Shown here piece by piece: positions 50,014 through 60,900 of a stretch of DNA of 64,000 bases. Source of the DNA: Anisakis pegreffii. Taxonomy: Eukaryota; Nematoda; Chromadorea; Rhabditida; Anisakidae. Numbering within the stretch: position 1 is the first letter of the stretch; the number at the start of each line of letters is the position of its first letter. The stretch lies in assembly GCA_035041965.1 (NCBI GenBank), contig JAPYMA010000378.1, positions 1 through 64,000 on the forward strand, given 5' to 3'. The notes beneath the pieces are model-generated. The model saw only the letters and a list, made by a program, of their open reading frames with translations, did not search any database and was not told where the DNA came from. Position numbers and translations under genes: made by a program.

Positions 50014-53000
50014 TCAGCAGTTCAACACCTTTACAGCAGTACTATTTCAATTGGTAACTGTGAACTTCAATTGATCTAATTTACATTCTTAATTTATTTC
50101 TTCTATGTTTTTTCAATGACATTTTTGATTATTTCGCTATGCGTTGTTGCTGTTTGTAATATTTTGTTTGTTTTTTTTTCATTCCATCCACTAAGCAGAG
50201 GCATAACTTCTGTCGCAGAAATTTTGGAACTGAAGAAAATGCTTTGTTGAAAAGTTGAAATTCCTTCATATTTCAGTGATCGATTTCATTGTTCTAAATC
50301 GATCCATTCAAAATGTATTCGCTAACGTGAAACAAGTCTGTTTGATGCAATAATTATGTGGAGTGTTCGCTCAAGACTAAGAAGACTAACCATGCAGATG
50401 AACATATGTATAATTTGCTATTCACTCAAAAAGCTCATTGTCTGCTTTTAGTTCGTCAACGTTCGATAAAATGCAATAATGGTTTTGATCGTTTCCATCG
50501 TGTAATTATTTTAAAATACTGCTGATGGTGGTTAAAGGATGTACTTCAGTGAGGATTTATCGTAGAGAAACTATAGAAATATCCGTTCCTTGATTAGAAA
50601 TCTCCATCAACCTGAATGTAGTTTGTTGCCATTCGATGAAGGAACTGCAGCTTTATCGCACAATTGAACATATCATTGACCTGCCCCGAAACATTATCTT
50701 GTGATCACCCATATACCAACATCATCTCCACCATCGCAGTTCTCAACATGTGTCATGCTTTACCATGCTCGTTCATTATGTTTGTGATGAATTTTTTGTT
50801 GTTTTCTTTGAGGATTTTCCATTCAGTAGTGAACTTTGTTTGAATATGGATTTTGCAATTGAGTAGATTCAATAAACGATAAACTGTGCATTAATCAATG
50901 TGATTTGCGATCGTTATTCGAGAAGAATATTGTGATTCTGTCAATACTCGTCATTGTTTGTGATAGAAATGAGACAAGGAAAACCTTGCTCGTTCTTTTG
51001 TTGGCTCTAATCAACTCTTTATATTGTCACTGTGAATTCTTTTCTCTTTTCATTCTCTCCTTCCAAAACTTTCAGTTTTTTAGTTCAGCCAACTTCAATA
51101 TATTCTCCTGTAAAACATTAACATTCCCGATTTCAATCATTTTCGCCGTTTTTGTCATGAGTTTATCACGAATTCTCCACTCGAAGCTCACTTCTTTGCA
51201 TCAACAGAGTATTCTGTAGTTGTTGGCAAAAATTACGTTCATTCTTATCTGAAGTCGCCTGCTGACAATCCTTTCGAACTTGGCGTTCCTCGCACCCTTC
51301 GATGAAATTTGTTGATTATTGTTATCATTATAATCGTTATTGGTGTTGCTATTATGATGTAATTATTTCGTAATATTCCAATTGTATTCTATCTATAATG
51401 TTCTGGGAATGTGTAATTATTTCTATTTGTAATGTATGAAATGGGAATGTGTTGTTATTTTGAATATGTCTAGCTCATTTAATTCCTTTTTCAGTGTTTT
51501 CTGCTACCAAATTTTTTGAAAATTGACACTTTGAATTGATTTTCAGTGTATTTTCACATTCTACGTCATCATATCGTTCAGTTTTCATTGTCTGTGATGT
51601 AAAAGAAGTTCATTGAAACTTTGTGAAACTAATTCATACTTCTTCGATTCGTCATAGCCTGAACACCTCCATATCTGGGTGAACGGCAATATTCTTGTGT
51701 TTTTTGTTGTATTCACCATTGCGCTCTTTTACCATTCTAATCACGTTTCTTCTTTTTACATTCGCATGGTTCAGTTTCAGTGATTATTTGAGTATTCATA
51801 TGCATTTTCATTGGTTTCGATGGGATGGTCGTTGCTTAGTTGCTTGATTATTTGGTATCGTATTGAAATAATTCGTTCAAATTCGAATTGAGGTGTTTGA
51901 TTGTTGATTAACGTCCAGTTGATTCGTATCTTTAATTCGTTTTTTTTTTTGTGCTCTCAACGAGGTAGTTGATTTTGTGAGAACATTCTTGCCTATCTTC
52001 TCGTTGGTTCCATTCTTATTTTCTTGCCATTCACATTGTTAGGACATTTTGCTCGTATTTGTATGTCGTTACTCGTTGCAACATCATAATCATATCATAA
52101 TTTTACACTGCATGCTATGATCACATACGATGCGCTCAGCACTGATTGTTTCCGTTGACTGACAGAAGCAATGAAATTGATTGTTGATTTCGAAATGACA
52201 ATGTTTTGTCACTCGTCTAGGAGAATGAACGTGTGCTGTAAGCAACAACAAGACCAGCTTAACATGTGGCGTTGTATGATATTCGTTACTCATGTGTTTA
52301 ATAAATCTCTTATTCATTTCTTGTTTTGAAATTTTATTTTTGCTGCCATTCTAGACAGATTGATTGATCATCGCCTTGCAACTAACAGCTCCAAGGTTTC
52401 AGAGTAACATTTCATCTGTTTCGGCGTAAAGAACTGATGGATCATAGAGACAACTTTGATTTTGATCGCACTTACTGACATTTTTGAGAATATCAGATAT
52501 AATATTTTCGAGTTAAAGTGGTGTATACTTGGTGCAATTACTTGCCATTCATATGGCTGAGCGGATTATGAGCTTTCTGAATGCAGTTGGTCGGAGCCAT
52601 ATTTTTGCATGACAGAAAAGGATGAAATGAGCCCATCCGAGTTTGTTAGCCTTAGCAATATATTTTGTGCGATTATCAGCATTATCCATTCCATTGCCAA
52701 GCACTTCGTTAAAGCTTTGTTCATTTCTAATGATCGCTTCATTAGTGTATTATTGCAGAGTTATTTATCAACAGTGTTTTTGTGCCTCCTCAAAGCTTGT
52801 TGTTGTATAGTACTATCGTATTAACGATAACGTTATGATTATTATTAATGCGGTTAATAACATCACCATCATTCTCGTTGTTATTTTCGTGACTCTTATT
52901 ATTGATGTTCATGTGCTGATTACTTCATAAAACATTCGTTTTATTTTGTTCGAATTCGTATTCTTCACCCTTCCTGCATTCACACATTAACTAGACCGTT

Positions 53001-53226
53001 TTGTTATCACATTCAGTACATTCAAAATCGATAGATACTGTTTTGAAACTAAACATTATTCGTTGATGATTGTATCAGCGGAATACGAATATATGAATTG
53101 AGGAACAGTGGAAAGTGAGGCAACAATAGAATTTACTATTCTCAATTAGTTGATGTGTGCGCAAGAACACTGTTAGCGCACAATTCATTTTTGCAGTTCG
53201 TTTAAGAAATAATATTGATGTGATTA
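50014..53226. other. Convergent intergenic stretch between the BED/hAT gene and the CaaX gene
   Basis: About 3.2 kb with no supported exon. It holds the 3' end of the plus-strand gene. A candidate poly(A) signal AATAAA is at 50871-50876, but closer non-canonical signals may be used. The open frames at 50905-51219, 52609-52824 and 52090-52317 are hydrophobic or of chance length, without splice signals. Confidence 0.5.
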
Positions 53227-53232
53227 TTTATT
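53227..53232 (-). terminator. Poly(A) signal of the CaaX gene
   Basis: AATAAA on the minus strand, 37 bases beyond the stop codon at 53270. This is the usual place for a short nematode 3'UTR. Confidence 0.6.
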
Positions 53233-53269
53233 ATGCAGTTAGTATTATAGTATTTTTAACTGAATCAGA

Positions 53270-54427
53270 TTACATCACATAGCAGTCCCCTTTCTTGGGC
53301 GGTGCTTTTCTTAACGGTTCCCAGCTGTTGCTACTTTGTGACGATGTGCTACTCGTTGCTTTTGCAGCTTCTTCGATTCGCTTTCTGTGTTCAGCTAATT
53401 TCTTCTTTTGCACTGCAAACACAACATATGTGTTGTTCGTTCATAAATACACATGGTGATTTATGTGTCGAATATTGTGAGTAGCTTGAAGAGGCCGGCA
53501 TAAATAGATAGATATTAGATGTGAAGTGAGAGATGAGAAGATATAAATAGATTTGAGGCATGAGGTTATGCTAGGCTTTGAGAATCCGATCAGACTGTAT
53601 CCGATTTCGCGACGACCCAAAACTTTTGTCATATTTCGAATCGTTCTTGGGGAATTTTGAAAAAATAGAGAGAAATTTGAAGAGCAGTAAATGTCGACAG
53701 AAATCTTATAGTGGCACCGATTACTAAAATAATGCGCATTATTTCGAGTAATGATAATACATATTGTTCCGATGAAGATGTATATTGCATTCGTTGGATA
53801 TTATTCACATGTAAACTCACTTCTCAGTGTGGGTGACGTCGTTGCGGTTGAACGTGAAATTGTTCCGGATGACGAGTCGTCGTCTTCGATTTCTCCACTT
53901 TCATCATTGCTACCTTCTTGGTCGCCTTTTTGTGGCCTGTCTTCTCGCCTATTCTCCTTCTGCTTTGCACTCTTTTTGCTTGATTTTTGCGATGCATTAG
54001 CGACTTTCTCTTTTCCTTCATCACTCCTCACCTTATCGTTTGCTTTCTTCGATGAGTTAGAAGCAATTTCAGCTTTTTTCAGGTTTTTAGGGCTTTCAGC
54101 ATCTTCGATGACTTGAGCTGTTTTAGAGGCACTTTCTTCGCCGTCTTTTTGAATCTTTTGCGATGCACTATCAGTTTGTTTCTTTTGCTTCTTCGAAGAA
54201 CTTCCCTTGTCTTTTTTGATGGATTTTTGAGATTTCGATTTCTTCGAGCCACCTTTGATTGGTGCTTCTGTGTTAACGCCATCCGGATATCTAGCAGTCG
54301 CTACTTCTTGATCTGCTTGTTTCACTTTATTCTCTTCAGTTGGTTTCACTTGTGCTTCCTTTTTCCTATTCTCGTCACTATCATCTTTCTTACTATGATC
54401 TTTCATACTCGACTCAACTGGTGACAT
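53270..54427 (-). CDS. Lys/Ser-rich protein with C-terminal CaaX motif (CYVM), two exons
   Basis: Exons 54427-53821 and 53412-53270 join in phase 1 (A|TG) across a GTGAGT donor and a TTTGCAG acceptor, giving about 249 residues. Exon 1 starts MSPVESSMKDHSKKDDSDEN. It is almost wholly Lys, Ser, Glu, Asp, Gln and Ala, with an acidic stretch SGEIEDDDSSSG near its end, so it is predicted disordered. Exon 2 starts with a charged helix, KKKLAEHRKRIEEAAKA, and ends APPKKGDCYVM. C-Y-V-M fits a CaaX prenylation box, and final Met favours farnesylation by the known rule, so membrane anchoring is inferred. The start is the first ATG, eight bases beyond a splice acceptor (CTATTTTAG). It lies 252 bases after the decarboxylase-like gene on the same strand. 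I recognise no family. Confidence 0.8.
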
Positions 54428-54679
54428 TATTGGTCCTCTAAAATAGCTTCATTGTTTTGGTTAATAAATTTTAATATCGCCATTTTGTTCCACAAATATT
54501 GTGCATTGTTCACTTTGCTCTTATTTTTCCGACAGAAATATACCCGTAAGCCATTATCTTTTCAGTCCTTCTCAGTTAAGCTTATTAAGTGAACTCCATA
54601 TGGGAATGGTAAACGGTGAGTTTTTGAACTTTCCCGAGCAAATTCGTATGCATTGTTATCATTCGGTTTAAATTACTGT
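54428..54679 (-). promoter_or_regulatory. Intercistronic region of a probable two-gene operon
   Basis: 252 bases separate the stop of the decarboxylase-like gene from the ATG of the CaaX gene. No AATAAA occurs on this strand here; the closest is AATAAG at 54520-54525. A good acceptor, GCTATTTTAG, ends eight bases before the second ATG. In nematodes this spacing and layout are typical of operons whose downstream gene receives a spliced leader. The inference rests on sequence layout only. Confidence 0.55.
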
Positions 54680-54978
54680 TTAAAGTCCATTCACGACATT
54701 CACACTTCTTGATTGACTTTCTTGACGTAAAATATGGGAATAAGCTGACTTTTGTTGTTGCTGTTGCTGTGGTTGTTGCTGCTGTTGCAGTTGCGGTTGC
54801 CGTTCGTCTTCATTTGTGGTGGCTGCGGGTGGCTGTGCCGTTGGTGCGCTTACTTGATTCTTTTGCACACTTACCGAATCAAGACTCATCGATGGTGGAC
54901 CCATGATGTTTGTATTCGCTTCGTGAATATAATGTTCGCATTCGGCTTTCGATAGCACATTCCCTTTCTTCTCTTCAC
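54680..54978 (-). CDS. Gln-rich C-terminal tail exon of the AADC-like protein
   Basis: After GAATAACAG the two lead bases complete the Gly codon from 55212 (DEWQ-G-EEKKGNV). The exon reads AECEHYIHEANTNIMGPPSM, then a Pro/Ala/Thr stretch, then a polyglutamine run (CAA/CAG codons, about 54750-54798), and ends VNVVNGL with TAA at 54680-54682. It lies beyond the normal end of the AADC fold and is predicted disordered. Confidence 0.8.
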
Positions 54979-57900
54979 CTGTTATTCACATCATTCAATC
55001 GTATTAGACTCACCACAATGACGCACACTGCTTCGAGAACCATTTTAGAACGTTTGCTCATTATCAATCAATAGATTTTACTGAATTGTATGATTCACAG
55101 TGATTTATGGAATGAATGCGCCCAAAACATTAAAAATATATGGGGAAGTAACAAATTTTCTAATCCATGTTGGAACTTTCCAATTAAAAGCACGAATAAT
55201 GATCAGCTAACCTTGCCATTCGTCAAGAAGTTGCCTCAATAAGTTCCATGTTTCGTCAACCTCATTTTGAGCGATATGCTCACGATTGAACGCCAATCGA
55301 ATCATTTTACAGCCATTCGATACTATTAATGCCACAGTCATTTTGCCTGACCGTATAATATGAGAACAGAAACGATACGTTCTTTCATTGGATTGTTGAC
55401 CCTGAAATAATGGTCTCCTTCTTGCAATAGCGGCTGATTTCGGCAGACCACAAGCATAAAGCGACTCTTCAACAGTATTCGTTCGGGAGCAATTTTTTTG
55501 GCCAAAGGATACCGTCGGGGAACAAAACTAACCAAAAAAAAAGCTTCGCGTTGGCGTCCTCACCTTAGAACACTACTCTTCAATACGGTGGTTCAAGATC
55601 AGTTCTTTCTGATGCAAACGACCGATAATTCTTTGAATTTCTCGATTAACGCGGAGAAAAGCTCATTCCAATTTCAGAAACACATTTTTGAATGAGATTT
55701 TATTCATCTATTCAAAGGATTATATAAGGTGATGGTGAACAGAACTCTCATACGGAAAGCCTCTCGTGAGGAGATAATCTTCTGGAATACGAAATAGATA
55801 AGTATATACTTGTAAATTAAACACAACAATGCCGTAATTAGGTGCGACTGATTTATCAACGATTCGTCGATCCGAGTTCATGTGCTGTCTGAAACGTGCT
55901 GTCATTGATGCGACCTGCAAGTTGAATGATTCTCCTCTAGCAATGTTAAAAAAGAAATATACAATGACATTTACGATAGAATAATGTTGTTTACAATCGT
56001 ACGCTGAAAATGCTGTAAAAAAATAAAAATCGAACAGACACTTAAAAAGGCAATATTACCGATCTTATGTATTCTTGGAGTCCTTCAATTCCATTCAGTT
56101 TCAACCAGATATACGTTTTTAACGGCTTATAGCGATTTGTGGATGCCATCGACAGCTCACGACATGAACCATCAGCTGTAAGTTTTATTCTCTCAGTGCT
56201 AAATCAACCGAAAATAACGATTACCGATGGAATACTGATTACCCTGGAAGTACTCATCAGAAGATTGATCTTAATCCGAAATTTCACATAAACTATACAA
56301 TGCAAGCTAAATAACTATTGAAAACTTGTCAAGTTGTGAATAAATTTGGATGAACAACTCAGCGAATAAATTGGATATTAGGAATGAGTATAATTTACCG
56401 TGCAGGGCTCTGAGCATATTGGCAACTAAAGGATGCGATCGCCTAATTGCTTCGCGATCAGCCGTCCTGAAACAAGTTTCGGAGATTCGTATTGTTATTC
56501 GAATGGCATTTTTTGAAAATACAAACAACCTCTATCAAATTTTCTGCCAGAGATCACCTGAATTCATTGTTTTATTTTATTGTTTCCAATACAGTTTCTG
56601 CTCGAAAATGAAATTTTAGTTTCGTTCAGTAGGCACAGTCCTAAGAAAAAGATTTAGAATGTGTTATGTTCGTTGTTTTGTAAAGCATTCTACGGCAAAG
56701 CGGTACCAAATTACAGAATTCAATCTATAAGCGTCCACAAAATTGAACTCATCCCAGGAAACGATATGGACAACTGTTTTTGAATATAATGGATATGAAT
56801 TAGGAACAAACCAAAGTATCGATTCAGTAACGCATTGTGTTAGACATTGATGTAGACTGACATTAATGGAATGTGCGCCTTCAATACCATCTAAACGAGG
56901 TCTGTATTCTTCACAAACGAAATAATTACCCGCATAAGAAGCGTCCGCATGTACCCACATGTTGTATCTTTAAATTATTGAAAACTTTTATTGGAATGAT
57001 CAGAACAGTTTATTGGAAAGGACTGTTAATCGTTTTTCGCAAGAATATGTGGCCAGAATTGTATCACGCAATTCACAGGTGATGAATTATTCGATGATAT
57101 GACAACGAGAGACTAACTTTTTGGCTATTTTGACTATTTCATTGAGTTTATCAAAAGTGTAAGCTTGGCTTGAACCTAGTGTTACATTGATAAACGTCGG
57201 TCTTTTGCCATTACTGATGTCTTTCTGAATCAAATGATGACTCAACTGAAGCCTGTCTTAGATGTATATTATAGAACTGCTGATGAAGTATAGTTGTTTC
57301 GAACGAAACATTCGCAGATAGCATTGAGGGAATCTAGTTCTTCGAAAACATTGTGTTCGGTCACGGTTGAGATTTCGTCAACATTATGGTTTTTTTTGAT
57401 GAACTGAAGTGATGAACTGAACAGTTATTGCTCCATTCACGAATGCTTTCTTAGCTCATATGTAAATTATGGTTTGGACAGACCATCCCTCAAGACACCG
57501 TTTAATGCTGTTTAATACGTCAAGCAAAACAGGTGACCGAAGTGGCCAATTCAAATCGTTCTCTAATAACCAAACCAGTCATCAGAGTAAAAAATCGTAC
57601 GAAACAACCTCAATCTCGCGTTCCAACTCTGCCACATCCATTGTGCCATCTGCCGCCAGAGGAATCAATTTGCATTCTATTTTTGCCAGACGACAGCCGA
57701 TATCGAACGAGAAATGTGACTTAATTCATTTGTTATTGTGCGGAATGATGTGACTGACTGACACAATAAAATAACACAGAATATAAGTTGATTATCGATG
57801 AATTATTTGTCCACTGAATTGTCGACTCAACCGTTGCATCAAACAGTTGAGTACATACACGTGACCAGGAGATGGCATTTAACACCAAGTATTTACCGAA

Positions 57901-60900
57901 TTAATACACCAAATTTCTGGTAACAGTAAAAAGACGGACTTTTTGAGTGAATTGCCTCGCTTCTGTCGTGAATCTTGGTAGCATATGATTGAACGAGTTC
58001 AAATGAACCTTACAAACTTATTCATATAGAACGCTTGGAATCAAGCATTTTGATCCCCTTCGCAGTAATGTATCAGAACTGAGAATTAGATAAACCTCTT
58101 GAGACCCGTACGCTACCGTCTTATTGATCAGTCCTGCTTGCTTAGCATCGTCGTCTTTCTTTATTTCCTTATTAACCGTTGTTAGTTCACGATATTTACG
58201 TTGACAGGCGGCCACAAGTGCTGTGAACATTGATTGCGTTGTTGTGTTCTTCAAAATCATTATTACTGTTTGCTCATTTCCAAGAAAATCCTCAAAATAT
58301 TCAATTAAAACTAGCTAGATTGCGAACAATCAGAATAATTCATAATAGTATTTTCGAAAAGTGGTGATTTATGCACTAAATATCATCGAGAATATCAGTT
58401 TTGTGATAACGATCGTTTCATTAGATTTGATAGACTTTAAGAAATCCGTTGATATATAACATAACGGAATCATGTTGATTGTGATTATGAAGAGATCATT
58501 ACTTGAATTAATCCGCCACCATTGCTGTTCTTTTCGAATAAGAACTGCTTTGGTAGTCCGATTGCTTTACCGATCCAGTTTGTTACAATGACCTCGAATC
58601 GAGTCATCGCTTGACATCGATCCTAAAATGCACTTCCTCTCGATGCAAACAGCTGTAATTCCAACTGCGATAAACCAATCAAGCATGCTCACTGAAGCAC
58701 ATCAAATGCAATATTCCACCGCACTACTCTATTAACACTTATACTTTGACATCACTGCCTGCCGAGAAGAAACTTTCAATTCAATTGTCATTCACTCCAC
58801 CACTGCACAACTGAATTACAAAAACTTACCGTAATATTGCCTTGCGATGCGAGTGTATCGCATAGAGCACTGACAATAATGTCCGTTTTGGACTGAGTTC
58901 CTGGGTATAGAGCATGTGCTCTGATCGGAGGATTTTCATCGAACTGCAAGCAATTGCACATGTTTCTTCATCGATTCACACTGCTCGAAGTGAGTGCTCA
59001 CACGGTAAAAGCTATGTCCATCAAAATAGTTTTGTCATGAAATCGTCCTAACATACTGATACTATTTTTTGCAATTTAAAAAAAAATACTGCGAATCTTA
59101 TCATCACTATCTCTGCTACCATTATCGCTGTCTGTAGTATAAATATTATGAATGAGGTGACAGCTCATACCACTGGTAGAACATTGGATTGCAAGTCCGC
59201 AAGAACGGCATCCAGTGCGACTGGTTTGTCGTCCGGTGGGAGCGACATGTCGAAAGGTTTTGCTGGAACGAATAACGATGGCGGTTAATGTGTGCGATGT
59301 TTGACTGCATTATCTTGCACTTTAGATTTATCAAAAAAGCACATTCACTTACGAGTTCATTTCAAAAATAACTCATTTCGAGAGCTCTTTTTTTTTTTTG
59401 AAGCCAAACTAATTACAAGACGACCACAATTTATCTTTTTTTCGTTTAAATCTCATTTCAAGCATATTATTTTAAAAATTGCAAACATTCACTTTTCCCA
59501 TCGTCAGCTTTTTTATTGGCGCGGTCATCCATTTTCGCACAAAAAGTCGCCACATCAGTCATCCTCATCACAAGTTCATCGGCCGCTGGTTTTTTTTTCG
59601 ATGGCTGCAGAAAATTAACGGTTGAATGCGATAGTGATTAACAGATTGTTATTTTTGGAACGTATAGTTGCAACGCTTTAATAACAGAACAAATGCAGCT
59701 TTGGATATTCGATCACAGCGTTTTTAATGGTAATTTCTTTTTGGTGATCTAATGAAAGAGTAGAGTTGATCTGATGTTTCCGATTGCTTGAAAGAGGAAA
59801 GTGAAATGTTGCGGGTGAATTTGAGTGAGCAACGACGCGTGATTGATACCTGTTTCTTTGAGGATTTCTTCTTCTCTTTTTTCTTCTCATCATGAGGTTT
59901 ATCGACTTGATTCGCCTTTCTGAGTCTTGATCTGATTGTCACTATATGCCTGAAATATTGCAAGTCTTGATCTGACTAACACTGCACGCCATTCACAATA
60001 AAACCTTAAGGGATTATTTCCAATGCATCATCGAACTTGATGTTGGTTGAATGAGAATATTCGTTTGAATGAATGGTTAACAGAATCACAAAGTGACGGA
60101 ATATCCAAAATTTCACTGGACCAATGAACGAAGAAGTAATTTTACCTTCGATTCTTTCGGTGATTCATGAATAGTAAGATGGGCATTAATAGGTATCCAA
60201 GCAATAACAGAATTAAGACTGCTAATGCGGCCCACAAAGGTACATACTTTTTCCTCCACCACTGAAAGAGTTTACGACTGAACACAAGTTTACACCACTG
60301 AGAAATATGATAGAGTGTAGAAGTTGAAGGAAAACTTTCCACTTGGTTCGCTGTGAGAAGATGACTCGTGGAATGCAGTTGTGAAAACGATATGAAAAAC
60401 TATTCTTGTGATTTATTAAGCCACTGCTCAGACGGATCATCAGAATTTGGCTTTTGCTCAAGTTTGAATCCAACTCATCGGAGCTCTTTTTTTTTCTGAA
60501 GCCAAATTAACTACATGACGACCATAATTTGCGTTCAAATTCAAGCGCTTTTTGAAGTATAGAACTGAGGACTTATATTGATTCTAACCGGAATTGTTGA
60601 TTGGTCCCTCTCGTTCCCATCGTTTGCTCCACTAAAATTCACAAAATTTCAATCACAATATTCATCTATTCCTTTTGATGAACAGCTGTGATTCCGTTGG
60701 AAATGATGAACTCACCGTTTATGACGAACTACTTCTCGTAGCGATGAGTACGCAGTATCCAACAAACGACGTAAATCAGTGTGCCAGTTTGTTTTATGAA
60801 AACTGAAACATTCAGCTTATTACACTGACAATGAGAAGTTGTGAATGCTTATTCATTTGGATAAGCGAAGATGCATGCGTAAAACATGAGCAAAACAAAC

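Noticed and set aside
50905..51219. 104-codon plus-strand hydrophobic frame after the BED/hAT gene
   Set aside because: Phe/Leu/Ser-rich from T-rich 3' sequence; no signal of translation, and chance length.
53751..54424. Open plus-strand frames of up to 121 codons opposite the CaaX gene
   Set aside because: They are antisense shadows of the Lys/Ser-rich minus-strand exon (Phe/Leu/Ser-rich), without their own splice or composition support.
54709..54955. Plus-strand Val/Ala/Leu-rich frames resembling membrane segments
   Set aside because: They are the reverse complement of the polyglutamine CAA/CAG run; the minus-strand frame joins in phase to the AADC-like gene.
55338..55535. 65-codon minus-strand frame with good composition inside the AADC-like gene
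   Set aside because: A different frame (GQQSNERTYRF...IRSGK) from the TTTCAG at 55402 matches the AADC C-terminal motifs and joins in phase on both sides. I considered a one-base frameshift to use this frame, but it is not needed.
57469..57753. 94-codon plus-strand frame
   Set aside because: Lies in an intron of the minus-strand AADC-like gene; no splice context or recognisable motif.
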